Part shown: positions 25,392 through 35,336 of the stretch, in pieces
Numbering within the stretch: position 1 is the stretch's first letter
Layout of the letters: each line of letters starts with the position of its first letter
Assembly: GCA_049610385.1 (NCBI GenBank)
Contig: JBMYZL010000008.1
Location: forward strand, 54,078-118,077
Source: JBMYZL01 sp049610385
GTDB taxonomy: Bacteria > Bacteroidota > Bacteroidia > Flavobacteriales_D > Sanyastnellaceae
Length of the DNA: 64,000 bases
Direction of reading: 5' to 3'
Made by a program: the position numbers and the translations under genes
The notes under the pieces: model-generated
What the model was told of the DNA's origin: nothing
Seen by the model: only the letters and a program-made list of their open reading frames with translations
Database searches by the model: none

Positions 25392-27182
25392 TCATTCTGG
25401 GCAAAATGTACCAAAACTGACCAGCATAACCAGCAAATCCGCCATGGTAACCAATCCGTCGTTGTTGACATCTGCAGGACAAGGATCGTACATAGGTATG
25501 GTGATGCATTCTCCTGTTTCAGGGTTCCACAGGGTTCCTGAACCACAGATTGTGTTGTCGTACAAACACGTAAAGTCACATGAGCCGTCATCCATCAGTG
25601 CATCTGGTTGATAGTTGCAAGCATCTAAATACGTGCACCCCACACAGCTCAAGCCAACTCCCTCACAAGGGTTTTCAACTTCCGAGGTCTCTCCCTCCGT
25701 GACGATCAGCGATATGTCGGCCGGCACTTCATAATGAACATCGACAATGCCAGATGGCCAAGTCACGATCAAGCTATCTATTTGCAAAGCATCATCCAAA
25801 CCAAAATGTTCCCATCGGCTGTTCTGTCCCATGTAATTCTCGCCACAGAATGACATTTGATAAATCAACTCCCCTTCCACCCAAGCATGGAATTTGGCAC
25901 CAATTCCATCCTTGTTGCTGACTGTGCCCACTGGCGCGACTTTGACAAAATGAGCGCCTGCACTGATGTTTTCCAACATCAAGGCGGACTCTCCCACTTG
26001 ATTGGAAATGATATCAATCAATCCATCATCATTCCAATCCCCAACCGCGGAGCAAAAGGACAACTGATCATCCCCTGGCAAAACCCCAGCAGCCGATGAA
26101 AAATGTTGTAAGGACGATTGGCGATACAGCCGTTGTGGGATATAATCATAAATATCAAAGACTTGAGGGTACTCGGTGTAAGTGCTGTAACCGGTATTCA
26201 AGTACATGTCCTCCAATCCATCATTGTTGTAATCCAACCAATTCGCCCCCCATGAAAGAAGATTTACATACAAGTTGTCACCTTGTGCTGGAGCATACAA
26301 GTTGAAGACCTCACCGTTGTCATTGACCATCAATCGATTGTTGTCAGACATCGCGCCAGCCACATACACGTCCATGTCTCCATCCTTGTCAAAGTCAGCC
26401 ACTGAAGTCGACATGGCATTGATCATGAAATCCAATCCGTACTCTTCAGCCCGTTCTTCAAACGTTCCATCACCCATGTTGAGAAAGAATAAGTTGGGAT
26501 AGATTACGCGATCAACGATGACAAACAAGTCAAGCAATCCATCCTCATTGAAATCCACCCATTGCCCCTGAAAATTTTGAATGAAGTCACCACCGAGACC
26601 TGCTGAATAGGTGACATCTGTGAATGTCCCATCCCCATTGTTGTGATACAATTCATTCCTGGGTTCATCTGTCACCCAATTGTAATCGGCGACAAACAAA
26701 TCCAAGAATCCGTCGTTGTCATAGTCACCAAAACAAGCCCCGTAAGACCTTCTCTCCATTTGGTCAATTCCGCAGGTCGACGAAACCTCCGTAAAATTCA
26801 TGTCACCCTGATTGATCCAAAGTCGATTTGGCGCCAACCGATAAGTGATGAATAAATCTTGATCTCCATCATTGTCAATATCAGCCCACAAAATGTGCTT
26901 GGCCTCATCTCCATTTCCGTCGTCAATGCCCAATTCGAATGGTGCAAATCCAACACCGTCGCCGACATAAGCCACGACATTGCCTTCCCAATCCACCAGA
27001 GTAATGTCGTCCTTGAAGTCTCCATTGAAGTCAGCCATACTCACGCCATGGCCCAGATAGCCCCCTGTATGGTTGCTTTCAATCAACAGAGAGGACGAAA
27101 CATCCACAAACTGCGACCAAGCCACAATCGATCCGAGGCAGCAAACCACAAGCATTGCACTCCTCATCCCAGTATTTTTCAT
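25392..27182 (-). CDS. Secreted FG-GAP/ASPIC protein with Cys repeat and dockerin-like tail
   Basis: 596 residues. A signal peptide (MKNTGMRSAMLVVCCLGSIVAWSQ) precedes repeated FG-GAP/VCBS calcium-loop units (ADFNGDFKDD, ADIDNDGDQD, GDYDNDGFLD, ADFDKDGDMD, LDYNNDGLED, GDWNDDGLID), giving a probable beta propeller (about 30-440). An ASPIC/UnbV domain follows (GIGAKFHAWVEGELIYQMSF...HFGLDDALQIDSLIVTWPSG). Then come one CTYLDACNYQPDALMDDGSC repeat and a closing dockerin-like element with two Cys (CPADVNNDGLVTMADLLVML...). The same tail ends the next large protein. It is probably exported and surface-bound; its partner is unknown. Confidence 0.88.
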   Translation of the reverse strand: MKNTGMRSAMLVVCCLGSIVAWSQFVDVSSSLLIESNHTGGYLGHGVSMADFNGDFKDDITLVDWEGNVVAYVGDGVGFAPFELGIDDGNGDEAKHILWADIDNDGDQDLFITYRLAPNRLWINQGDMNFTEVSSTCGIDQMERRSYGACFGDYDNDGFLDLFVADYNWVTDEPRNELYHNNGDGTFTDVTYSAGLGGDFIQNFQGQWVDFNEDGLLDLFVIVDRVIYPNLFFLNMGDGTFEERAEEYGLDFMINAMSTSVADFDKDGDMDVYVAGAMSDNNRLMVNDNGEVFNLYAPAQGDNLYVNLLSWGANWLDYNNDGLEDMYLNTGYSTYTEYPQVFDIYDYIPQRLYRQSSLQHFSSAAGVLPGDDQLSFCSAVGDWNDDGLIDIISNQVGESALMLENISAGAHFVKVAPVGTVSNKDGIGAKFHAWVEGELIYQMSFCGENYMGQNSRWEHFGLDDALQIDSLIVTWPSGIVDVHYEVPADISLIVTEGETSEVENPCEGVGLSCVGCTYLDACNYQPDALMDDGSCDFTCLYDNTICGSGTLWNPETGECITIPMYDPCPADVNNDGLVTMADLLVMLVSFGTFCPE

Positions 27183-27262
27183 CACATCAAAATCAACGAC
27201 CTGTTGATTCCCATTTCTTACACAGCAAAGAGTAAAATACGACATTTTTCAATGCCATAAAA

Positions 27263-27290
27263 AAAGCCCGGTGCATCAGCACCGGGCTTT
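27263..27290. terminator. Strong bidirectional terminator
   Basis: Perfect 12-bp stem AAAGCCCGGTGC (27263-27274) and GCACCGGGCTTT (27279-27290) with a 4-nt loop. An A-run lies on the left (T-run for minus-strand transcripts) and a T-rich run on the right. It ends the giant minus-strand gene at 27313 and could stop plus-strand transcripts as well. Confidence 0.9.
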
Positions 27291-27312
27291 CCTTTTTCGT
27301 TAGTCACTCAAA

Positions 27313-30300
27313 TCAGTTCGGGCAAGTCGATCCGAACTCAGCCAAGAATTCAATCAAGTCAAGCGTGGTGACAGAACCGTCCTGGTTCAAGTCAGCTGGA
27401 CATGGGTTCGACAAATCGAACAAGCAAGAACCATCATCAACAAGAGCTGGGTTCTGCTCATCATAATTGGTTGCATCCTCATATGTACATCCGCTGCAAT
27501 CGTCGAATGAACAAGCGTCGAAATCTGGCAAGTTTGCATCTGGGTTGTAGTTGCAAGCACAAGCCACAGTACATCCCACGATACAGTTGTCACCTCCAAC
27601 ACTGAATGTGGTTGGATCATATGGCGAACCACCACTGATCGCTCCGCCGAAGATTCCTGAGATTGTCCAAGACACCTCTGTTGTGAAAGAACCCTCAATC
27701 ATGCTCACATAGTAGCATCCGGGTTCCACACAGTACGTCTCAACCAATGACGATCCATCTGGGATGGTGGTCTGGATGATGACGTTGCCATCCAAATCTG
27801 TGATGACCAATTCATTCCCATTCCAACCGTCACCCCAAGAGTCGTTCATATCAATGGTAACTGGAACTCCATAGTTGCAGCTGCCATCGTCAATTGTGGA
27901 TTCAGGGTCATAGTTACAAGCTGTTTCATCAGTACAACCTGCACATGTTTCATATTCACAAGTGCCGTTGTCGTTGTCTGCAGCTGGATCGTAGTTGCAG
28001 GCGAAATCATCTGTACATCCACAGATGGCATCACCCAATCCAAATGGATACGATTCCACCACACTATTGCCAGCTGGTGCGCCACTCAAGATTTCGTTCA
28101 CACCATCAGTAATCGTCCAAGACTGCTCTTCAGACCAAACATCCGCAGCCGTGAACACAAAATTGTAACAACCGGGATCCAAGCAAGTGACATCGAGACC
28201 GAATTCTGGACCTTCAAAGTTGTCCTCGTCAACTTGGTATACCGCATCTTCCAATGTTCCTGAAGCAACAACTGTTCCATCAATAGTGGTCACTTCGTAA
28301 CCGCCCATTGAACCCGAGTTGCCACCAGACCAACCATCACCGAAGGCGTCATACATTTCTACAACCAAAGCAACTCCGCCTGGGTTGGCATCACAAGCGC
28401 AAGACGTGTATTCACAATCTCCGCTATCCACGTTTGCATCAGGATTGTAGTTGCAAGCCGCTGAGACTTGACATCCATAAATGGCTGTTTCACATGTCAT
28501 CTCGATTTGGTGTGAACCAATTCCAGCATCGTCGAAACCAACCATTACGTAGTACGTCATGCCCACTTCAGATACCAATGTAACCAATGCGTCATCCTGG
28601 TCAAAGAAACCACAGCCGCTGAAGCTTTCCGATACAATGCCTGTAGAACCATCTACCTGTGAAACACATTCCATGCCATCACAGCCTGAGGCCGAAGCAT
28701 AGACATGCAAACGTGAGTCAATCACAGACCCGCAAGTGTTGATGGTGTGCAAGTCACCTGAACCTTCGAATGTGTACCACACGCCAGGCAGTGGTGGGAA
28801 AGACAATTCCTCTGTGCCATCTGTAGTCGCAGTTCCTGAAGTAGAACCTGAAGCACCGGTCGTGAAGGTGAACGCATCCATGACCATGTTGCCATTCCAG
28901 TACAACGTCGCAGTTCCACCATTCCATCCATCACCGAAGCTATCAGCGCCATCGAATGAGAATGTACCTTCAGCCATCCCACACAACCACTGTCCAGTTG
29001 TTGCGGCACCTTCGTAAACTGTTCCTGCAGCATCGGTCAAAGTCCAAGAAATTTCTCCGTCCCATGAACCTCCACCGACAACGATGTAAGCACTGTTTTC
29101 ATCGGCTGAACAAGGCGTGCAGATGACTTCTGGATAACCCGTAGAACTGGCATTACCTGTGGAGCCTTCGATGTATCCTACGTTGCATTCCAACGTTGTG
29201 GCATCGGCACACAAATCGTTGTCGGGAGTCGCTGTATAGAAACATGTGCCATCGTCTTGAGTGGCTTGAGGATCATAGTTGTCCGCAGCAGAGTCCGTGC
29301 AACCCAAGTAGATACCGGTGGTGGTGAATTCAAATGTTCCGCAATCTGCTGGTTCAGTGGTTCCAACAACAAAGTAGTAGTCTGTATTTGGCACCAATGC
29401 AGTAAAGGCCTCAATTGAACCTGCACAAGTACCCGTGAATTCACATCCAACGAATGTGCTGGTTTCAATCGATATGCAATCTCCACCCTGCAAGTACACA
29501 GTCAACGTCAAGCTTGCACCGTCAATGTTGGTCAAGTTGAAATCAAATGTATCGTAATCCGAGCTGTTGAAAGTAAACCAAACACCATAATTGGTGTTGA
29601 AGGTTGAGTTAAAGCTTGGAATGAGGGGTGGCGATGCGCAACAAGTGGTTCCTGTGAAAGTCTCACCATTCACTTGAGGAAGTGCATTTTCACAGTAGTC
29701 ATTGAATGGCACTCCTGCTTCACAAGGCTGGCATTCAACATTCATCACAAATTCCACTCCAGTTGTGAATGCGCTCCAGCGGCTGACATGGATATAATAA
29801 TCTTCACCAGTCGTCGCCACCCAAGATGCAGCAGACAAGAATCCACAGCTGTCGTCATTTCCGACCACACCGACCAAGTTTCCATCGTCATCCATCGTGA
29901 AAACGTGAATTTTGGAATCCGTGAGGGGGGAAGCAAAACCTGCGAAACTGGTTTCACACAAATCAATGAAAATGGCCTCATCTGCTGCCGCATTGAACTC
30001 GTACCAGACTCCAGCCGCCGTGATATCAGTTCCTGGGAAGTCCGTTCCGATGATGCCATCGGGATCTGATGCATTCTCAATTGTACCAGAGAACGACCCA
30101 CCACAGAAAACAGGCTCAGCCAATGACAATTCGTTGTTTGGTGGAGGGCAAATGCATGCACCTTCGGGTTGAATGGTGGCAGATATGTTGTAGTTGAAAC
30201 AGAATGGATCCATACAACCTTCAAAACCACATGTGCCGAGCAAACCAAAGTCAATGTCATATGTCTCAATGGCTCCGCTGCCAGTCAAATAGGTGGTTCC

Positions 30301-31935
30301 AAACTGGTCAGAAACAGTGTAACCTGTCTCGCCCACTGCTGAACCGCCGGCCACGGTGAAGTTGTAACAACCCAACTCGATACATGCAAAGTCAGTTGCG
30401 ATACCTCCAGAATAAGTCGCCGCTTCATCCCAGTTGCCCTGGATAACATCACCACTCAACAAATTGGTCAAGTAGTAATTCGCTCCATTCCAACCATCAC
30501 CACCTGCATCTGACATTTCAACATTCACAACGTAGGTGCCTGTTTCACAATAAACACATGACCCATCGGCTTCAATGGTGGCATTTGGATCGAAGTTCGC
30601 AGCGCTTGTATCCATACAACCTACACAGCTGTAGTCACAAGATCCATCGTCGTAGTTGTTCGCAGAGTCGTAATTGCAGGCATTCGCATCTGTACAGCCA
30701 TATACACAGCCAGGATCACCGAGGCTCAGGGGTTCAGGACCGAATGGCGAACCACCGCTCATGATAATTTCATCCCCATTGTACAAGTCCCAAGATACCT
30801 CGGCGGTCCAAGAACCTGTAATCATCGAAACCTCGTAACATCCGTCGGCAAGACAAGTTTCAAAAGTTCCAGTACTGCCTGCTGTAATGGTGGCCGTGGC
30901 AATTTGGTTGCCGTCAGTATCTGACAACACCCAAGTATTGCCATTCCATCCGTCTCCGAACGAGTCGGTCATGGCCAAGGTCAAGCAATTGCCGTAGCAG
31001 CAAGAACCGTCATCTTCAATGGCAACTGGATCATAGTTGCATGCTGTTTCGTCTGTGCATGCTGGGAAGATGCAAGATCCGTCATCCACTTGGGCATCCG
31101 GATTGTAATTCGATGCAGCTGTATCCGTACATCCCTCTGTGATCTCACAGAGCAATTCCCACGAAATGGTGTAAAAAGTAGACGATGACTGGCAAGAAAC
31201 CGATCCGTCAGTGTCCATAATAATCGCTACTTCTCCTGTTGTTGAGGTGACCAAAACACCAGTCAAATCAGGATAACCAGTGACAAAATCTACACCAACA
31301 GAGTAGAGCAAATTGGCTGAGAAAGAAAGCCCATCATAGACGTACAACTGATCCCAGCCGTCTTCGATGTTACCGCCTGTAAACAAGAGATAAGCAGTTT
31401 CACCTTCTGGCACCACGCCATGATAGACGAGTTCACTGTTCAACCCGCTGTCATAACAGTACTCACCACTGTCTTCGCATGACGGATAGGAGCAAGATCC
31501 ATCGTCCTCTGTCGCGGCTGGATCATAATTCAAGGCTGTCGGATCCGTGCAACCTGGGTTAGCTGCGGAGGCCACTCCATCAAATGTGCCCGCATAGCCA
31601 GAGGTGAAAGTAAATCCTGACATGGCAGGAAATCCATTCCATGTCATGGTCGCCGTCGCACCGTTCCAACCATCACCATAGCTGTCATAGCCAACAAAGG
31701 AGAATGGACCTTCGGCGAAACCGCACAACTCAAAAGTACCTACGGCACCTTCAAACATGGTGCCATTTGCATCAGTCACTGACCAAGAAACTTCAGAGGC
31801 GTATGCGCCTCCGGTTACAGTAAGTACTGCGACATCTTCTCCGTCCGCACACTGCGCCGAAGTTGTCCCGTAGGACCCAAAAAGCATAAACAGTGCAACA
31901 AAAGCACCGCAACACTTAGATAACGTGTTAAACAT
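27313..31935 (-). CDS. Giant secreted Cys-repeat protein with dockerin-like tail
   Basis: 1540 residues. The signal peptide (MFNTLSKCCGAFVALFMLFG, cleavage near SAQ) leads into a modular protein. About twelve copies of a Cys-bounded, Asp-rich unit of the type GCTDxxACNYDPxAxxDDGSC alternate with at least six beta domains carrying a D-x-x-GDGW(N/S)G motif. A CUB-like segment (about 160-260) and pre-peptidase-like segments around residues 600-900 are also present. It ends in CPADLNQDGSVTTLDLIEFL..., a single dockerin-like EF-hand element, instead of a standard type IX sorting domain. It is probably a calcium-stabilised, disulfide-rich surface adhesin or matrix protein; no enzyme motif was seen. 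It is followed by a strong terminator. Confidence 0.85.
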   Translation of the reverse strand: MFNTLSKCCGAFVALFMLFGSYGTTSAQCADGEDVAVLTVTGGAYASEVSWSVTDANGTMFEGAVGTFELCGFAEGPFSFVGYDSYGDGWNGATATMTWNGFPAMSGFTFTSGYAGTFDGVASAANPGCTDPTALNYDPAATEDDGSCSYPSCEDSGEYCYDSGLNSELVYHGVVPEGETAYLLFTGGNIEDGWDQLYVYDGLSFSANLLYSVGVDFVTGYPDLTGVLVTSTTGEVAIIMDTDGSVSCQSSSTFYTISWELLCEITEGCTDTAASNYNPDAQVDDGSCIFPACTDETACNYDPVAIEDDGSCCYGNCLTLAMTDSFGDGWNGNTWVLSDTDGNQIATATITAGSTGTFETCLADGCYEVSMITGSWTAEVSWDLYNGDEIIMSGGSPFGPEPLSLGDPGCVYGCTDANACNYDSANNYDDGSCDYSCVGCMDTSAANFDPNATIEADGSCVYCETGTYVVNVEMSDAGGDGWNGANYYLTNLLSGDVIQGNWDEAATYSGGIATDFACIELGCYNFTVAGGSAVGETGYTVSDQFGTTYLTGSGAIETYDIDFGLLGTCGFEGCMDPFCFNYNISATIQPEGACICPPPNNELSLAEPVFCGGSFSGTIENASDPDGIIGTDFPGTDITAAGVWYEFNAAADEAIFIDLCETSFAGFASPLTDSKIHVFTMDDDGNLVGVVGNDDSCGFLSAASWVATTGEDYYIHVSRWSAFTTGVEFVMNVECQPCEAGVPFNDYCENALPQVNGETFTGTTCCASPPLIPSFNSTFNTNYGVWFTFNSSDYDTFDFNLTNIDGASLTLTVYLQGGDCISIETSTFVGCEFTGTCAGSIEAFTALVPNTDYYFVVGTTEPADCGTFEFTTTGIYLGCTDSAADNYDPQATQDDGTCFYTATPDNDLCADATTLECNVGYIEGSTGNASSTGYPEVICTPCSADENSAYIVVGGGSWDGEISWTLTDAAGTVYEGAATTGQWLCGMAEGTFSFDGADSFGDGWNGGTATLYWNGNMVMDAFTFTTGASGSTSGTATTDGTEELSFPPLPGVWYTFEGSGDLHTINTCGSVIDSRLHVYASASGCDGMECVSQVDGSTGIVSESFSGCGFFDQDDALVTLVSEVGMTYYVMVGFDDAGIGSHQIEMTCETAIYGCQVSAACNYNPDANVDSGDCEYTSCACDANPGGVALVVEMYDAFGDGWSGGNSGSMGGYEVTTIDGTVVASGTLEDAVYQVDEDNFEGPEFGLDVTCLDPGCYNFVFTAADVWSEEQSWTITDGVNEILSGAPAGNSVVESYPFGLGDAICGCTDDFACNYDPAADNDNGTCEYETCAGCTDETACNYDPESTIDDGSCNYGVPVTIDMNDSWGDGWNGNELVITDLDGNVIIQTTIPDGSSLVETYCVEPGCYYVSMIEGSFTTEVSWTISGIFGGAISGGSPYDPTTFSVGGDNCIVGCTVACACNYNPDANLPDFDACSFDDCSGCTYEDATNYDEQNPALVDDGSCLFDLSNPCPADLNQDGSVTTLDLIEFLAEFGSTCPN

Positions 31936-32299
31936 TTGAACTGGTTTTGGTTAGAATACGTTTTCATTCAACGGCAGGCGTGAACCTTCCGAAATGGATC
32001 TCGTTAGACCCCGAGTTTACTTGTGAAGAGGACATGTCCATATCCTCCATTGCGTAGGATAGTCGACACATCTCCGTTCAGGTTGCCTTGTCCATCAATC
32101 TCGCATCGATGCACAATTCGCGTTAAATGTAGCCCAAGGATTACTAAAATCCAACACGACAATGGAAGAATTTGACCGAAGCTACCCTTCATTCATCGCC
32201 ATAAATTGTGTGTTGGTACGCAAATGATTTTGATTATTCGAACAAGAACCCCCATGCGTATTGGTTTTCAGCCAATTGGCCATCCATTCGGATTCTGAA
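31936..32299. other. 364-nt intergenic region
   Basis: Lies upstream of the giant repeat gene and downstream of the minus-strand gene at 32300. It is A/T-richer than its surroundings towards 32100-32260. I see no convincing TANNTTTG box, hairpin, tRNA or coding signal on either strand. It probably holds the promoter of the giant gene. Confidence 0.4.
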
Positions 32300-32800
32300 T
32301 CATGACCACATTTCTTGATGCCAAGATTTTTCGAAAGGAATCACGCCCACTCCTCTCCACAAACCGATAGTCCCCACGGTCGCATCGCACAATTTCGTTT
32401 GGCCATCGACCAATCCTGCCTTGCGCATCGCCCAAAAATCAGAGAGTGAAGCCGCTCTCCAATCTGCTTTGGCATTTTGATACATTATAATGTGTCGGTT
32501 AAACCAAGTGAAATCGGCCCATTTCATTTCAAGTTCTTGGAGCCAGCCCACGAACGAATCGATGGAACAACCCGTGGCCTCCTGTCGGGACTCATCCACC
32601 GCCAACAACAACACCCGATCCGCAATCGCCAGCGACCAACCGGCCACAAGGTTTTGGCCGTGAGCTTGCCATCCTTCGAGAAATTGATTCATCTGTTCGG
32701 CCAAATCTGCTTTTTCACCTGACCCCAAGGACCGCGATGCTGTGAAAACCCACAATTTGGCCGCATCCGGCATGTCATTCCAGTGTTCTGATCGATACAT
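32300..32800 (-). CDS. Conserved Bacteroidota hypothetical protein
   Basis: 166 residues from the preferred start (MYRSEHWNDMPDAAKLWVF). Longer in-frame starts would cross into the leader of the divergent Wzc-like gene. It resembles a small conserved Bacteroidota family often labelled 'ABC transporter ATPase' in databases, with AAKLWVFTASRSL, FLEGWQAHGQNLVAGWSL, LLLAVDESRQEATGCSIDSFV and WFNRHIIMYQ. It has no Walker motifs, so that label is not supported. No signal peptide. Function unknown; 64 nt separate its start from the polysaccharide gene. Confidence 0.75.
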   Translation of the reverse strand: MYRSEHWNDMPDAAKLWVFTASRSLGSGEKADLAEQMNQFLEGWQAHGQNLVAGWSLAIADRVLLLAVDESRQEATGCSIDSFVGWLQELEMKWADFTWFNRHIIMYQNAKADWRAASLSDFWAMRKAGLVDGQTKLCDATVGTIGLWRGVGVIPFEKSWHQEMWS

Positions 32801-32864
32801 TTGGCAATTATAAGTGGTAAAAAGAGGAAGTTTTGCCGACGCATCCGAAATTGCACCCGAATCC

Positions 32865-35291
32865 ATGACAACACCGCATGCCCCCAAACCAGATTTGATC
32901 AATCTCAATGATTTGCGTCCATATCTGAAGCTGCTCGGCAAAAACTGGTGGTTGTTGTTTTTCCTCAGTGCCATGGGTTATGGTGCCGGTCGCTTGATTA
33001 CCCATCGGCAACTCGACATCCACCTCGCTACGGCCGAGGTTCTTCTGGAGAGCCAAGAGACCTTCAATTATCAAGAGCAAATGTTGGGTCAATTGGGGGC
33101 CACTTCCTTGAGTAAGGATGTGCAGAATCAGCTCCGCATTTTGCAGAGTTACGATTTGGTGGGTCGAGCCGTCGATCTCCTACAACAGCCCGTGGATTGC
33201 TATTTCGTTGGACGGGTGAGAACCAGTCAAGTGGAAGGGTTTGGCAACATCGCAGTGGAAGTCCGACCCGACCTTTTCAACCCTGAATTCCTCGGCATTC
33301 CGATTGATATCTTCATCGAATCCCCTGAAACCTATTTGTTGAAATGCAGCCATCCCGATGGTTGGGAGATTGAGGAAATCCGGCGGTTTGATGAAGTCAT
33401 CGAAGGTCCGGATTTGGCCTTGACCGTTCGTTTGACAGACCTCAGCCTGAAAGGAGCCAACCCCCAGCGACTGGATGAAGCCCGGCGTCAACATTTCCGC
33501 ATTCAGGTGTTCAACCGCGACCAGCGCATCAACCAATTTCGAAATGCCCTTGAGGTGGAGAACATCGAACGGACCAGCATCCTCACCCTCAAATCCACTA
33601 GCACCTTGGCGCGACGAGGAAAGCAGTTTTTGGACACCCTTTCTCAGGTTTACATCAAATACACCCGGGAAGCCAAATTGGATGCGAGCAGGCGCACAGA
33701 AACCTTCATCGATGTCCAGTTGGAAGAGCTGACGGACATCATGGACAGCTTGGAACGACAGGTCGACTTGTACAAAGAGGACCGAGAGGTCTTGGATTTA
33801 AGCCGAGAGCAGAATGAATTCTTCAACTCCCTCGTTGAACTGGAAACTCAGCAGCGTCAATTGGATTTGCGATTGGAGGCCATGCGGTCCTTGCAAAAAT
33901 ATTTGGCGGTGGGCGTTGAAGAATTTGGACTGCCCCCCACCACCTACTTGTTTGAGGAGGACCCCATGCTCATTCAGCAAGTCAATCAATTGTTTCAACT
34001 GCGCACAAGTCGAACGGCTGCGCTGATTGACGTCACGGAAGACAACTATGCGGTGCGACGGCTTGACAGCGCCATCAGCAACACCAGGTTCAGCATCGCC
34101 CGGTACATCGATGACACACGTCAAGCCCTTCAAAGCCAGCGAACCGGCTTGAATCGAGAAATTGTCCATTTGGAAGGGCGCTTGAGTGGCATTCCGGCTA
34201 CACAGCGTGACATCATGAGCATGGAAAGGAAATTGCAGGTCAACGAAGAACTGTATATCTTCCTGTTACAATCCAAAGCTTCTACCATCATTGCGCGCGC
34301 TGGCATCACGCCGGAAGCTTCATTGATTGAGCAAGCGCGGTATGGCGGTGTCATCGGCCCCGATAAAAAGAGGACGATATTGACCTACACAGCTGCTGGG
34401 TTCATGCTTGCCTTGGCCATTGCTTTCGCCAGAATGGTGTTTTTTGAGCGCATTGAAACCATTGAGGAACTGCGCGAAAACACGTACATCCCTGTAATCG
34501 GTGGGGTTCCACATGAAGAAGATGCAAATGAGGCCCCGTTGATTGTTTTGGAGAAGAACAGGGGCCAAACCACAGAATCTTTCCGATCCCTGAGAACCAA
34601 CCTTCAATATTTGTTGACCCAAGAGGACGCGAAGACCTTGCTCATCAGCTCCTTGCATCCGCAAGAAGGCAAGTCATTTATCAGTTCCAATTTGACCGCT
34701 GTGTTGGCCAAAGCCGGAAAGAAAGCCATTTTGTTGGACTTTGACATGCACAAACCCAAAGTGCACAAGAATTTCAATTTGCCGAACAGCATCGGCTTAA
34801 GCAACTATCTTGTGGGAAGGGCCTCCATTCCGGAGTTGATTCAAAATGGACAGGATGCCAACCTCGATGTGATCACCGCTGGCCCCGTACCCCCGAATGC
34901 CTCTGAACTTATTTTGAGCGAGCGACTACCTGCGCTTTTGGTTGCGCTCAAAGAGGACTATGATTACATCATATTGGATACGCCACCGATTTTGCTACTC
35001 AGCGATGCGTTGGTGCTGATGACACATGTCGATGCCGCCTTGCTGGTAACCAACACGGAAAAATCGTCGAAACGCGGCATCCGTTTGCTTGAAGAAAGCT
35101 TGGCACAAAACAATCTCAGTCACATTTCCTTCGTTCTCAACAACATCCGAATGAGGCGCTGGCAATACTATTATTCCAAGTATGCCTACAAGTATGGACT
35201 CGGGTATGGATATGGCTACAGTTACGGATACGGAGGTTACAGCTACGGGCCTGATTATGGGGAGGATTCCTCATCGGATTCACAAGCCTAA
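32865..35291 (+). CDS. Wzc-like polysaccharide co-polymerase / tyrosine autokinase
   Basis: 808 residues. An N-terminal Wzz domain with a first membrane helix (about 28-46) precedes a long periplasmic coiled-coil region (about 250-480) and a second helix near 505-525. Then comes a cytoplasmic BY-kinase with Walker A HPQEGKS (about 597-603), Walker A' ILLDFDMHKP (about 623-632) and Walker B YIILDTPPIL (about 700). The tail from about 765 holds 14 tyrosines in some 40 residues, many in Gly-Tyr repeats, the usual autophosphorylation cluster. It controls chain length and export of capsule or exopolysaccharide. The ATG at 32865 is preferred over an upstream GTG because it gives the normal N-terminus. 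Confidence 0.92.
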   Translation: MTTPHAPKPDLINLNDLRPYLKLLGKNWWLLFFLSAMGYGAGRLITHRQLDIHLATAEVLLESQETFNYQEQMLGQLGATSLSKDVQNQLRILQSYDLVGRAVDLLQQPVDCYFVGRVRTSQVEGFGNIAVEVRPDLFNPEFLGIPIDIFIESPETYLLKCSHPDGWEIEEIRRFDEVIEGPDLALTVRLTDLSLKGANPQRLDEARRQHFRIQVFNRDQRINQFRNALEVENIERTSILTLKSTSTLARRGKQFLDTLSQVYIKYTREAKLDASRRTETFIDVQLEELTDIMDSLERQVDLYKEDREVLDLSREQNEFFNSLVELETQQRQLDLRLEAMRSLQKYLAVGVEEFGLPPTTYLFEEDPMLIQQVNQLFQLRTSRTAALIDVTEDNYAVRRLDSAISNTRFSIARYIDDTRQALQSQRTGLNREIVHLEGRLSGIPATQRDIMSMERKLQVNEELYIFLLQSKASTIIARAGITPEASLIEQARYGGVIGPDKKRTILTYTAAGFMLALAIAFARMVFFERIETIEELRENTYIPVIGGVPHEEDANEAPLIVLEKNRGQTTESFRSLRTNLQYLLTQEDAKTLLISSLHPQEGKSFISSNLTAVLAKAGKKAILLDFDMHKPKVHKNFNLPNSIGLSNYLVGRASIPELIQNGQDANLDVITAGPVPPNASELILSERLPALLVALKEDYDYIILDTPPILLLSDALVLMTHVDAALLVTNTEKSSKRGIRLLEESLAQNNLSHISFVLNNIRMRRWQYYYSKYAYKYGLGYGYGYSYGYGGYSYGPDYGEDSSSDSQA

Positions 35292-35336
35292 GAAGCCTGC
35301 AACCTTTGCCTGCTTGATGCGTAGAAGAGCCCAATC

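Noticed and set aside
32300..32800. 'ABC transporter ATPase' label for the small conserved protein
   Set aside because: The protein has no Walker A, signature or Walker B motif; the database label is not supported by the sequence.
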